DNA of 64,000 bases, from positions 10,512,540 to 10,576,539 of the forward strand of contig NC_084831.1 in assembly GCF_033115175.1 (NCBI RefSeq), written 5' to 3'. This DNA comes from Lepus europaeus. Its lineage: Eukaryota > Chordata > Mammalia > Lagomorpha > Leporidae. The notes below the pieces were generated by a model, which was given only the letters and a program-made list of their open reading frames with translations, made no database searches and was not told the DNA's origin. The translations under genes and the position numbers were made by a program. Position 1 is the first letter of the stretch; each line of letters starts with the position of its first letter. Of this stretch, positions 44,001 to 51,812 are shown piece after piece.

Positions 44001-47000
44001 GCGCTTTGAACATCCCTAACCCAAAAACCCAAGACGCACTGACGTGACACTGGAGCAGTAATTTCACACCTGACTTCCCACAACGGATCACTATCAAAAT
44101 GTAAGCACACTAAAGACACTGTATAAAATTATCTTCACAGGGCCGGTGCTATGGCATAGTGAGCTAAGCCCCCATCTGCAGTGCCGGCATCCCATATGGG
44201 CACCAGTTCATGTCCCAGTTATTCCTCTTCCAATCCAGCTCTCTGTTATAGCCTGGTAAAGCAATAGAAGAAGGCCCAAGTGCTTGGGCCCCTGCACCTG
44301 TGTAGGAGACCTGGAAGAAGCTCCTGGCTTCGGACTGGCCCAGTTCCGGCCACTGCAGCCACTTGGGGAACAAACCAGTGGATAGAAGACCTTTCTGTCT
44401 GTCTCTCCCTTTCGTTGTAACTCTGCCTCTCAAATAAATAAATAAAATCTTTTTAAAAAATACCTTCAGACTATGTGGCATTTATGAAAATATGAATGAA
44501 TTTCATGTTTATTTGGGCCCCATTCCCAAGACATCCCATTTTGTCTAAAAAAAATAAAAAGGAGAAATTTGAAACAGTTCCAGTCCCAGCAGTTCAGACA
44601 AGGGCTGCTCCATCTGCAGTAGATACTCAGTACTGCTAACCACTACCCCTGCTAGTACCGCACGACGGCCCACTGGGCAACCAGGAAACGAGCAGGAAAC
44701 GAGCAGCCCCAGATCTCCCCGTGCTGCCAAGGAAACCAAGTGCTACTGACGACCACCCAGGTCCATCAGCAGAACAGGATCCAGAACAGGAACCCCACCA
44801 CCACCTAGCAGTGCAAAAGAAGGGACAGCCACTATGCACAACAACGTGGACGTGTGCCCCAGGGCAAGGATGGGCGGAAGAAGCCAGACTCTGGAGTGCA
44901 CATGGCGGCACTTCATTCCTACGGAAGTCCAAGGAGACAGAGATGAGAACAGCGATTCCCTTGGGTGCAGGGAGTGGGAACAGACTAGGAGGAAGAGCTG
45001 TGGAGGACACTGGGATGACCCAGGTGTTGCTGACCTGGGAGTGCCTGTGGGTTAAAATCATCCAACTCTGCTCTCGGGACTCATGCATTTTGCCAGATGT
45101 GGCCTTGTGACCTTAAGTAAATGACTTCCTCCTCCTAAGTCCCGGTTTGCTGCCCGACAAGGGAGGCAGGCAGGGGGATGTACTCTGCAGGTGCACACAG
45201 GGAGCAGACTCTGAGCCGAGGCCTCCCTCCTGCCCCAGGCATGGGCTGTGGTGGAATGAGAAGGCCGTGTCAAGATGGCGCTGGCAAGCGAGTGTCAGTT
45301 ACTCAGGAAATGGCTTCGGAACCCACCTGGCAATGGAGCCTGCCTGGCAACAGGCAGTGATTGATTAGGACATAAACCGCCCCTTGACTGGATTGGCTGC
45401 CTCGGCTACATAAGCTGCTGCACCAAATGAAATAAACGAGTCTGCAGGCTGCTCGCCTCTAGTCCACTCCCAGGGTCTGTGTGGTGACTCCATGCCCCTT
45501 GCCCCCACCGTGCTTCTCCTCTCAGAACGAACCACAGCAACAAAGGGCCACTCCAAGCTATCCAGAGGCCAATCCTATACAACAGCTGGATCTAGAAACA
45601 CAGGCCAAAACCTGGGACACCCAAAACAGACCTCGGCATGTGCTTTTCCGAGGAGGGGCTGCCGAAGTTACCGCTCCTGACGACTTACCAGAATGTTCCA
45701 CCCATCTCCTAGGAATGTTCCTTAGGACAACAGCAAAATTAAATTCTGAACCCCAGCCCACCCAGCTGTACCAGCAGTCACACCCAACCACCAAGCACTC
45801 CATCGATACTCACAGACATCACGGAATCCTCCAGAACTGGATTCCACCGGCCTGAGAACCTCTGGCCTGAGCTTGGCTGGACACAGCTCCTCGGGCCCCA
45901 GCACTACCGGGGAGAGGTTTCCCAGGGCCGCCTGCGAAGCCACCGCTGTCGGCTTCTCTGGTTGGAAGCCCACTGGTCCCAGCACGAAAGGTGTCAGCGG
46001 CAGAGGTCTGAGGGCCTCAGGGTTCTGTTCCTGCCTACTGGCTCGCAGGAAAGAAGCCAGCGTGTGCTGGCCAGTGTCCTCCAGGCAGGAGATGAACAAC
46101 GGAAGGGCCTGCCTCCCTCGGGTCTCCAGTTCTATGACCAGCTGCCTGGCCTGATCCCGGCGTGTCCCCGCATGCTGTTTGGAAAGAAAGACAAGACACA
46201 GTCACCCACTTAGTGCCACCTATTCTCTCCTTGTTGCCCCATTTCCCATCTGGGACACATGGGTAGAAACAGAGCCTAGGGTACCCTGAGCGAGGGACCT
46301 GCCCCAGCCTCTGCTCTATTTCAGAGGCATCTACCGTGTGCCCAGCACTGTGCTAAATGCTAAAGACAGCAGGGCAAGGTCTCAGTCCTGAAAAGCCAGT
46401 GTTTAGCACGGGTGTAGACAAATCAGCAAGGAGATAAGGGCCAGGGTGGAAAATGCTCAGTGTCAACGGACTTGGCCGGCAGTCAGGCGAGCCCCCACCA
46501 CCGCCACCACCAAGGGGACCCCAAGGAGCACCAGGAAGCAAATAATGACTCAACGAAAGGGAGGTGGGCCGCGGAGAGGGAGAGGCCTTGGCGTGGCCAT
46601 GCTAAGAAATGCATCCTCAGAGCTGTGAGGAGCTACGGCAAAGCAGTGGGTTTCAGAACTGTGAAACCCACACAGTTTCCTCACCGTATGCCTTTTCCAT
46701 GACCTTTCTGAAGACCTCTCATGTGCTTGGATTCCAATTTTATTTTTTGCACCAAAATAAACGTATCTTTTAGTTCCACTTTCCGTGAACTTCTAAGGTC
46801 CCCTCATATAAAGAGGTTGACTCGACATGACGTAGACACTGGGTGGACAGAAGAGGGGGCAGTGGTCAAGGCTGACTGACAGTGTCAGGGGCAGGGCCAC
46901 CAGGTCAGGCAGCAGGAGGAAGATGCCGATTTCCCGCTGCCTGTTCTTGGGGACCCAGCACTGGACAAGGGCCTGGGGACCCACAGACAAGACACCACCT

Positions 47001-50000
47001 TGTCCCCAAACATCCTACAGTAGCACTAACAGAACTGTCCATGATGGATTGTATCTGTGCTGTCCAACATGGCAGCCAGGGGCCACACATGGCCACTGAG
47101 CACTTCGGGACTCTGAGTGAGTACTAACTGAATTTTTTATTTTTTTAATATTTATTATTTATTTGAAAGGCAGAGTTAGAGAGAGGGAGTGAGAGAGGTC
47201 TTCCATCCACTGGTTCACTCTCCACAACGGCCAGGGCTGAGCCAGGCCAAACCCAGGAGCCAGAAGCTTCTTCTGGGTATCCCATGTAGGCCATCCTTTG
47301 CTGCTTTCCCAGGCGCATTAGCAGGGAGGTGGATCCGAAGTGGACCATGGGGCCAGCGCTATGGTGCAGCGGGTTAAAGCCCTAGCCTGCAGCACCGGCA
47401 TCCCACATGGTGCCAGTTCAAATCCCGGCTGCTGCTCCTCTTCTGATCCAGCTCTCTGCTATGGCCTGGGAAAGCAGTAGAAGATGGCGCAAGTCCTTGG
47501 ATACCTGCACCCACATTGGAGACCTGGAAGAAGCCCCTGGCTCCTGGCTTCGGATTAGCTCAGCTCTGACCATTGCAATCATTTGGGGAGTGAACCAGAG
47601 GGTGGAAGATCTCTCTCTCTGGCTCTACATCTCTCTGTAACTCTGTCTTTCAAACAAATAAAATAAACCTTTAAAAAAAAAAAAAAAGAAAAGGAAGAAG
47701 AAGTGGAACAGTCAAGACTCAAACCAGCACCCATATGGGATGCTGCTGTTGCAGGTGGTGGCTTTACTGGCTACACCACAATGCGGGCCCCAATTTTATT
47801 TAATTTTCAAGTACTGAACACTTACATTTCCAACAGCTGCAAGTGGCCAATAACTATTACACTGAACAGCACAGACCCACCACATCACTGAGGAGACAAG
47901 TCTCCCAAGAAGAGCAGTCTGGGGCCCTGCTACCCATGTGGGGGAGCCGGATGGGGTTCCAGGAGCCTGGCTTCAGTCTGGCCCAGCCTTGGCCATTTAG
48001 GGGGTGAACCGGCAGATGGAAACTCTCTCTCTCCTCCTCTGTGTGTGTGTGTGTGACTCTGCCTTTCAAATAAATAAATAAATAAATCTTTTTAAAAATT
48101 AATAAACAGGGGCCACCACCTGCAGTGCCGGTACCCCTCCCCATACTGGCACAGGTTCCAGTCCTGGCTGCTCCACTTCTGATCCAGCTCTCTGCTGTGG
48201 CCTGGGAAAGCAGTAGAAGATGCCCGCATGTGTGTGGGAGACCTGGAGGAAGCTCCTGACTCCTTGCTTCAGATCGGCCCAGCTCAGGCTGTTGCGGCCA
48301 TTTGGGGAGTGAACCAGCAAATGGAAGACCTCTCTCTGCCCTGCCTCTCTGTCATCCACCTCTCAGATAAATAAATCTTTAAAAATAAAATGAATAAATA
48401 GGCGGCAGGTAAAGCCACTGCCTGAAGTGCCAGCATCCCATATGGGCGCTAGTTCAAGTCCCGGCTGCTCCACTTCTGATCCAGCTCCAGAAGAAATCGG
48501 GGAAGTGAACCAACAGATGAAATCTCTCTCTCTCTCTCTCTCTCTGCCTCTGTAACTCTGCCTTTCAATAAAGTAAATAAATCTTTTAGGAACATGAATA
48601 AACAGGGGCTGGCGCCGTGGCTCACTTGGTCAATCCTCTGCCTGTGGCACCCCATATGGGCGCCGATTTTAGTTCTGCCTGCTCCTCTTCCAACCCAGCT
48701 CTCTGCTGTGGCCTGGGAAAGCAGTAGAAGATGGCTCAAGTCCTTGGGCCCCTGCACCTGCGTGGAAGACCCAGAAGAAGCTCCCGGCTCCTGGCTTCAG
48801 ACTGGCGCAGCTCTGGCTGTTGCAGCCATTTGGGGAGTGAACCAATGGACAGAAGACCTCTCTGTCTCTCCCTCTCACTGTCTGTAACTCTACCTCTCAA
48901 ATAAATAAAATATTTTTAAAAAGAAACATGAATAAATAAATACACTGGTAACACTGGTAACACTGGTCTGAGCACACGCAGCTGGACACGGGCGGTGGGA
49001 CAGATGCTGCCCACCTGGCGCCCACCCAGGCCTCCATGGGCATCTGAGCTTGTAGTCCCCGTGAACGTGTCCGAAGCAGGAATTGTCACCTCCAGCCATC
49101 TCTACTCCCTGTCCAGGCCCCACAGCAGGTGCTCCTGAGACTCACTTGACAGCTGGCCATAGTCTATCACAGACTTGTTCCAGGGCTAAGCCACGGTCTG
49201 GGAGGAGGCAAACACACACAATGGTTCCCCAGAGGGCGGGAGGGGCTGTCAGGTCAGGCTGTGGCCAGGTGAGGGAGGGCCCGGGCTGGACAGTCGACAC
49301 ACAGGAGCTGGGTGTGGAGGGCAAGGACACACTGTGCTTACTATGGAGGGGCCACGGGAGAAAGGTGGGTGCCAGGGGGTCCCCCACAGGCTCTCCCTCC
49401 CCTTGCAGGTTAACGATGGAGCCTCTAAAAGCTCCTGTCCTGTCTGCGATCTCCTATGTGGTCACCTCCCTGTGGCTTAGCCTTTGTTAATTAGCAGCTG
49501 GAAAGATGAGGAAGAAGCATTTTTGCCACTTTGCAAATGCGCAGCCAGTCCCCAGGCTGGAAAGGAGGAAAGGGAGGGAGAGGGTGCCCACACCGAGGCT
49601 GGGCCTGCTGGGCCCAGAGCACGGGCCAGAGGCCTGCAGCCAGCCACTCACACCCACTGCACCCCCACACTCTCACCGGCCCCAGGTGAGGGTCAGCCAC
49701 GAACAACCTCAAATGTATCCTTTCTCTCTGTTATCCGCATCAGGTGTCCTGACTTCCAAAACCCCCTTAGGGACCCTCCAGAGTGGACAGGGCCCCCTGG
49801 GCCTGGCTCTAGGCTCTTCCACATCCACCGTCTCACTTGGTCCTTGGGACAGCATCACTGCCCAGGGCACTGGGGCTCAAAGACGCTAAGTGACCTGCCC
49901 AAGGATACCCTGCCGGGCAGCCCGACCCCAGGGTGGGTGCCCGGGACCAGGGTGCTACAGAAAGGAAACATCAGGACCCGCACCCAGCCAAGAGGTGCGC

Positions 50001-50238
50001 GGGGTGCCGCTCACAGGGCACCCCAAAGTGGGGGTACGTGGGGAAGCGAGCGCGGGAGCTGCCAAGGAGCCCCGCGGAAGTCAGGGGCGGCGAGGGAGGG
50101 GCGCACCTGGATGGCCTCGATCATGTCGGCCGTGAAGAGCTCGCAGCTGAGCAGCGCGTCCCACAGCTCGGCCACCTGCAGCTCTTTCACCAGCCGCACC
50201 CGGCTCCGCCGCAGGAGCTGCCGGTCGGCCTCGTCCAT
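29002..50238 (-). CDS. CASP9: Caspase-9, complete coding sequence in nine exons
   Basis: Initiator cysteine protease of the intrinsic apoptosis pathway. Its CARD binds Apaf-1 and it cleaves procaspases 3 and 7. Minus-strand exons in order: 50107-50238, 45814-46174, 40879-40913, 38971-39147, 38491-38580, 38198-38345, 31845-32027, 30357-30466, 29002-29091. They sum to 1326 nt, 441 aa (human 416). CARD covers residues 1 to about 90. The catalytic dyad is His262 (SHGC) and Cys312 (QACGG). Autoprocessing site LEPD340|ATPF keeps the IAP-binding ATPF, and caspase-3 site DQVD356|A is present. Positions equal human His237, Cys287, Asp315 and Asp330 plus 25 or 26, which confirms the exon model. The extra 25 residues are in exon 2, in the CARD-protease linker. 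The last residue is Thr; the final Ser of human is absent. The gene looks functional. Confidence 0.96.
29220..29525 (+). mobile_element. C-type SINE in CASP9 intron 8
   Basis: Short head 'gggccagcctgcgatgcc', normal body, and the tail 'tttcaaataaataaataaac'. Antisense to CASP9, 130 bp before exon 9. Confidence 0.9.
30357..30466 (-). CDS. CASP9: CASP9 exon 8
   Basis: Encodes [18 protein letters not shown] through QSLLLR of the small subunit. Acceptor ccttcaaag, donor gtgagc. Confidence 0.96.
30708..30943 (+). mobile_element. Old SINE fragment in CASP9 intron 7
   Basis: 'gcatttggcccggcggctaa' head and 'gagtgaaccagcagacggg', without a tail. It is cut by the next SINE at 30944. Confidence 0.75.
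30944..31221 (+). mobile_element. C-type SINE in CASP9 intron 7
   Basis: Head 'cccagcgctgtggtgtagtg' joined straight onto the previous fragment; tail 'tcaaataaataaagaaatct', followed by a (GGGA) run at 31222-31250. Confidence 0.88.
31448..31688. repeat. 240-bp polypyrimidine/polypurine tract in CASP9 intron 7
   Basis: The + strand is almost pure C and T with many CCCCTCC units; the transcribed CASP9 strand is therefore G/A with many GGGG runs. It starts about 155 nt downstream of the exon 7 donor. Confidence 0.9.
31845..32027 (-). CDS. CASP9: CASP9 exon 7
   Basis: Starts AG CAG ([11 protein letters not shown]). It contains both inter-subunit cleavage sites, LEPD|ATPFQ and DQVD|AVSS, and ends VSYSTFPG. 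183 nt, donor gtgagt. Confidence 0.96.
32295..32637 (+). mobile_element. C-type SINE with TSD in CASP9 intron 6
   Basis: Head 'ggggccggcactgccgtgta' and a complete body. Duplication caagttac lies at 32287-32294 and just after 32637. Confidence 0.92.
32680..33150 (+). mobile_element. Old L1 3' end in CASP9 intron 6
   Basis: 'catggcagcattattcacaa', 'actgacaggtgaatgggaaa', 'tattactcagccttaaaatt' and 'gctgagtgaaagaagtcaga' are hallmarks of the mammalian L1M 3' region. An A-rich run follows at 33153-33190. Confidence 0.75.
33196..33268 (+). mobile_element. L1 ORF2 fragment
   Basis: 'gcagagataaacaaaataga' and 'aaagttggtttttgaaaaga' match the L1 ORF2 reading direction. A SINE scrap (33269-33325) follows. 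Confidence 0.6.
33385..33947 (+). mobile_element. Lagomorph L1 fragments (ORF2 and 3' end)
   Basis: 33385-33495 holds an ORF2-like piece ('ccttatgaacacggatgcaa'). From 33580 the text matches an L1 3' region, with 'cagccacgagagaaggaaat' and 'ccaaaaaggcaaataccgta'. A SINE interrupts it at 33948; the L1 resumes at 34289 and runs to about 34380. Confidence 0.7.
33948..34276 (+). mobile_element. 'caacaggctaatcc'-subfamily SINE inserted in L1
   Basis: Intact copy with duplication aaaggaaggagg at 33936-33947 and 34277-34288. L1-type sequence continues on both sides. Confidence 0.94.
34381..34718 (-). mobile_element. C-type SINE with TSD
   Basis: Reverse copy ending in gcgccggccc. Duplication ccttatata lies at 34372-34380 and 34719-34727. 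Confidence 0.93.
34735..34812 (+). mobile_element. L1 ORF2 fragment
   Basis: 'gaccatgtgggatttattcc' and 'aaggatggttcaacatacaa' are a well-known L1 ORF2 stretch. The element is cut by the SINE at 34813. Confidence 0.75.
34813..35130 (+). mobile_element. C-type SINE, head deleted
   Basis: 'gggggctggcactgtgcgcc' joins directly to the B box, so about 40 bp of the head is missing. A (CT)17-type run and an A15 tail follow. Confidence 0.88.
35141..35476 (+). mobile_element. C-type SINE
   Basis: Complete; it follows the previous copy after only 10 bp and is followed by a purine (GGA/GGGA) microsatellite at 35477-35533. Confidence 0.92.
35957..36215 (+). mobile_element. Old SINE in CASP9 intron 6
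   Basis: 'gggacaggaacttggcgtgc' head, 'cccacatgggagacgccgac' and 'cttcccaaataaatacaaat'. Highly diverged. Confidence 0.7.
36462..36655 (-). mobile_element. Truncated SINE
   Basis: Reverse tail and body only, from 'tttaaaaaaattatttattt' to 'cactgcttttcccaggg'. Confidence 0.8.
36656..37469. other. CASP9 intron 6, unassigned stretch
   Basis: About 800 bp. I see no exon of known type, RNA gene or nameable repeat; the open frames here overlap on several strands and look like chance. Confidence 0.6.
37470..37780 (+). mobile_element. Diverged SINE in CASP9 intron 6
   Basis: 'ggtgaatcttgtggcacagc' head, 'gttcgagtcccagc' B box and 'tttcaagtaaataaaaataa' tail. It lies 420 bp before exon 6 on the antisense strand. 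Confidence 0.82.
38198..38345 (-). CDS. CASP9: CASP9 exon 6
   Basis: Encodes [15 protein letters not shown] through [12 protein letters not shown] with catalytic Cys312. Ends in phase 1 (G|AG) at gtaagc. Confidence 0.96.
38491..38580 (-). CDS. CASP9: CASP9 exon 5
   Basis: 30 codons from [14 protein letters not shown] to [10 protein letters not shown], containing catalytic His262. Donor gtagga. Confidence 0.96.
38971..39147 (-). CDS. CASP9: CASP9 exon 4
   Basis: 59 codons from [17 protein letters not shown] to VKSDLTAK, the start of the large catalytic subunit. Phase 0 at both ends. Confidence 0.96.
39341..39921 (+). mobile_element. 5'-truncated lagomorph L1 3' end in CASP9 intron 3
   Basis: Begins 'ggtctctactgtggcaaaaa' directly after aagaatcact and ends in an A11 run before aatcact. 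'ggagagaacttccactttga' and 'gccaactgttgaaatattta' look like the rabbit L1 3' UTR. It lies between exons 4 and 3. Confidence 0.78.
39929..40270 (+). mobile_element. 'caacaggctaatcc'-subfamily SINE in CASP9 intron 3
   Basis: Head 'gccggcaccgcggctcaata', B box 'gttctagtcctgg', 3' end 'ctctgcctgtc' and an A tail. aatcact at 39922-39928 and 40271-40277 is its duplication, coinciding with that of the L1 before it. Confidence 0.93.
40879..40913 (-). CDS. CASP9: CASP9 exon 3 (35-nt microexon)
   Basis: Completes the Cys codon T|GT and encodes [11 protein letters not shown]. Acceptor ttctctctag, donor gtgagt. RGNADL matches human. Confidence 0.92.
41066..41419 (-). mobile_element. C-type SINE in CASP9 intron 2
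   Basis: Reverse copy from 'aaatatttatttatttattg' to 'ccacagcaccagc', followed by an AT-rich 'ttaaataaatag' triplicate at 41423-41466. Confidence 0.92.
41500..41840 (+). mobile_element. Old L1 3' end in CASP9 intron 2
   Basis: 'gagataaccaatgtgacaag', 'tactcgcaacaccatggatg' and 'cctccatgtatgtgaagttc' follow the L1M 3' pattern. Confidence 0.65.
41957..42278 (-). mobile_element. Diverged C-type SINE
   Basis: Reverse copy with 'ctgctggttcactcctcaag' and the end 'taccacagcgctggcccc'. Confidence 0.85.
42290..42536 (-). mobile_element. Diverged SINE
   Basis: Second reverse copy immediately after the first: 'cttattcattgatttgaaag', 'gcctgctggttcatccctcc'. Head degenerate. Confidence 0.75.
42967..43018. 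repeat. Perfect 25-bp direct duplication
   Basis: The segment starting aagtccccgatcacccactt is present twice (42967-42991 and 42994-43018) with a 27-bp period and no mismatch. Confidence 0.95.
43683..43975 (+). mobile_element. Two truncated SINEs in tandem
   Basis: A fragment (43683-43785) with 'ctaacgcgcctgggaagcaa' is followed by a second head at 43788 ('gggctggcactgtggcacag') that breaks off at about 43975 without a tail. Confidence 0.75.
44140..44462 (+). mobile_element. C-type SINE
   Basis: Head 'gggccggtgctatggcatag', complete body, tail 'tctcaaataaataaataaaa'. Confidence 0.92.
45268..45546 (+). mobile_element. Possible solo LTR of an endogenous retrovirus
   Basis: Begins TGTCAAGATGGCGCTGG, has a TATA-like tacataag near 45409, AATAAA at 45431-45436, a GT-rich 'gggtctgtgtggtgactcc' downstream, and ends ...CA. 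The order is LTR-like, but I found no clean flanking duplication and no internal viral genes. It is antisense to CASP9, in intron 2, about 270 bp from exon 2. Confidence 0.4.
45814..46174 (-). CDS. CASP9: CASP9 exon 2
   Basis: 361 nt. Encodes the rest of the CARD ([26 protein letters not shown]) and a long proline-rich linker with two related motifs, [10 protein letters not shown] and [10 protein letters not shown]. It ends GATGTCT|gtgagt in phase 1; the last base is T where human has G. Confidence 0.95.
46200..47131. other. CASP9 intron 1, unassigned stretch
   Basis: 'gtgcccagcactgtgctaaa' at 46337 suggests an old interspersed repeat. Otherwise I see nothing I can name, and no exon. Confidence 0.5.
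47132..47790 (-). mobile_element. SINE interrupted by another SINE (outer element)
   Basis: Reverse body 47132-47347 stops at 'gatccgaagtgga' and resumes at 47700 with 'gaagtggaacagtcaagact', ending 'ccacaatgcgggccc'. A forward SINE sits in the gap. Confidence 0.9.
47348..47699 (+). mobile_element. Nested SINE (inner element)
   Basis: Complete forward copy: head 'ggggccagcgctatggtgca', A15 tail. Duplication of the outer element's gaagtgga at 47337-47344 and 47700-47707. Confidence 0.92.
47920..48100 (+). mobile_element. SINE 3' fragment
   Basis: Second half only, with a (GT) run near 48041 and the tail 'tttcaaataaataaataaat'. Confidence 0.78.
48109..48390 (+). mobile_element. C-type SINE, head-truncated
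   Basis: 'ggggccaccacctgcagtgc' lacks the A-box region; tail 'cagataaataaatcttt'. Confidence 0.85.
48400..48596 (+). mobile_element. C-type SINE with large internal deletion
   Basis: 'ggcggcaggtaaagccactg', B box, then from 'gatccagctccagaag' it jumps to 'agtgaaccaacagatg'. Confidence 0.83.
48605..48922 (+). mobile_element. SINE of intermediate head type with TSD
   Basis: Head 'ggctggcgccgtggctcact' resembles the 'caacaggc' subfamily, but body and tail are of the C type. Near-perfect duplication aacatgaataaa on both sides. Confidence 0.88.
49800..49905 (-). repeat. MIR fragment in CASP9 intron 1
   Basis: 'cactggggctcaaagacgct' and 'aagtgacctgcccaagg' in reverse-MIR order. Confidence 0.6.
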
Positions 50239-50330
50239 GGCCGGCAGGCGACGCGGACCCGGGGCTCCGTCCGCTTCCGGGCCCGCTCCCCAGCACCGCC
50301 CTAAGACCCCGGACCCCGGATCCGCCCCCG
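50000..50330 (-). promoter_or_regulatory. CASP9: CASP9 CpG-rich 5' end
   Basis: Dense CG dinucleotides over coding exon 1 and about 100 nt upstream of the ATG. No TATA box is seen, as expected for a housekeeping-type promoter. The transcription start is not placed; the minisatellite begins immediately upstream. Confidence 0.6.
50107..50238 (-). CDS. CASP9: CASP9 exon 1 (coding)
   Basis: ATG at 50236-50238, then [15 protein letters not shown] through MIEAIQ: 44 codons, the first half of the CARD. The donor is gtgcgc. Confidence 0.95.
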
Positions 50331-50334
50331 ACCT

Positions 50335-51530
50335 AGGACCCGCCTCCGCGTTGCGTCCCAACCCCCCATCGCCTCTCGCTCCCGCCTCCACGTCCCGCCC
50401 CCACCCCAGCCGCCTCCCCGCCTGCTCGCCCCCGCCTCTGCGCCCTCGCCACGACCTCACAGTCCACACCCCCATCGTCCGCCTTCCCCTCCTCGCCACG
50501 CCCCCAAGGGCCCACTCCGCGCCCTCGCCACACCCCTCCTGGTCCGTCTCACAGCCTCGCCACACCCCCCGGACCACCCCTGCGCCCTCGCCACGCCCCA
50601 TAGTCCGCCCCTGCGCCTTGGCCACGCCCCCATGGTCCGCCTCCGTGCCCTCGCCACGCCCCATAGTCTGCCTCCGCACCCTCGCCATGCCACTATGCTC
50701 CGCCTCCCTACCCTCGCAGCACCCCCCAAGGACCCACTCCGCGCCCTCGCCACGACCCCATAGTCCACACCCCTATAGTCAGCCCCTGCGCTTTGGCCAC
50801 GCCCCCGTGTCCCGCCTCCGCGGCTCGTCACGCCCCCCCGTTCTCCGCCTCCGCGCCCTCGCCACGCCCACACGGCCCGCCTCCCTACTCTCGCCGCAAC
50901 CCCCCCAAGGATCCACTCCGCGCCCTCGCCACACACCCCCCCCCGGACCGCCCCTGAGCCCTCGCCACGCCCCCAAGCTCCACCTCCGCGTGCTTGCCAC
51001 GACCCATAGTCCGCCCCTGCGCCTTGGCCACGCCCCAACGGTCCGCCCCTGCGTCCTGGCCACGCCCCCATGGTCCGCCTCCGCACCCTCGCCACTCCCC
51101 CCAGGACCGCCCCTGAGCCCTCGCCGCCACACCCCCATAGTCCGCCCCTGCGCCTTGGCCACGCCCCCATGGTCCGCCTCCGCACCCTCGCCACTCCCCC
51201 CAGGACCGCCCCTGAACCCTCGCCGCCACACCCCCATAGTCCGCCCCTGCGCCTTCCTGGCCACGCCCCCATGGTCCGCCTCCGCACCCTCGCCACTCCC
51301 CCCAGGACCGCCCCTGAACCCTCGCCGCCACACCCCCATAGTCCGCCCCTGCGCCTTCGCCACGCCCCATACTCCGCCTCCGCGCCCTCGCCACTCCCCT
51401 ATGTCCCGCCCCTGCGCCTTCGCCACGCCCCATGGTCCGCCTCCGCGCCCTCGCCACGCCCCCACGTCCCGCCCCTGCGCCTTCGCCACGCCCTATGGTC
51501 CGCCTCCGTGCCTTCGTCCCGCCCTAGAGC
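50335..51530. repeat. GC-rich minisatellite upstream of CASP9
   Basis: About 1.2 kb of imperfect units of roughly 31-36 bp built on 'gccacgcccc.atagtccgcc'. Between 51074 and 51372 three consecutive higher-order units of 99, 102 and 98 bp, each made of three monomers, are almost identical. Each monomer carries CCACGCCC or CCGCCCC, which are Sp/KLF-type sites. Long open frames on both strands are a by-product of the period. Confidence 0.95.
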
Positions 51531-51812
51531 CCGCCCCGTGGCCGCATCCTGAGGACCGCTAACTGCTTTTGGACCGTGACACGGATTTCCGGGTCTTTCA
51601 CCAGAATCGATGAAGACGGCTTTTACAGAGACTGTAGAATATCCTCAAAACTAGTAGGAGGAATTGCTGTAGATCGCCCAAGACCGCTCGCTTGCCCAGC
51701 GCCCTCGGGGCCAGTCGCTGACCGGCAGTGGAGGGAGAAGGAAGGTTGACTGCCATTCTCAGGGCAGGCAGCTTGGGCCCCTGCAGCTTCCTTCCTCGAC
51801 TCCCGAGGGCTG

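Noticed and set aside
49484-51562. 692-codon open frame on + over the CASP9 upstream array (and 236-279-codon frames on -)
   Set aside because: Produced by the minisatellite period and GC richness; translation is P/R/S/A- or G/R-rich low complexity without domains, and it runs antisense over CASP9 exon 1.
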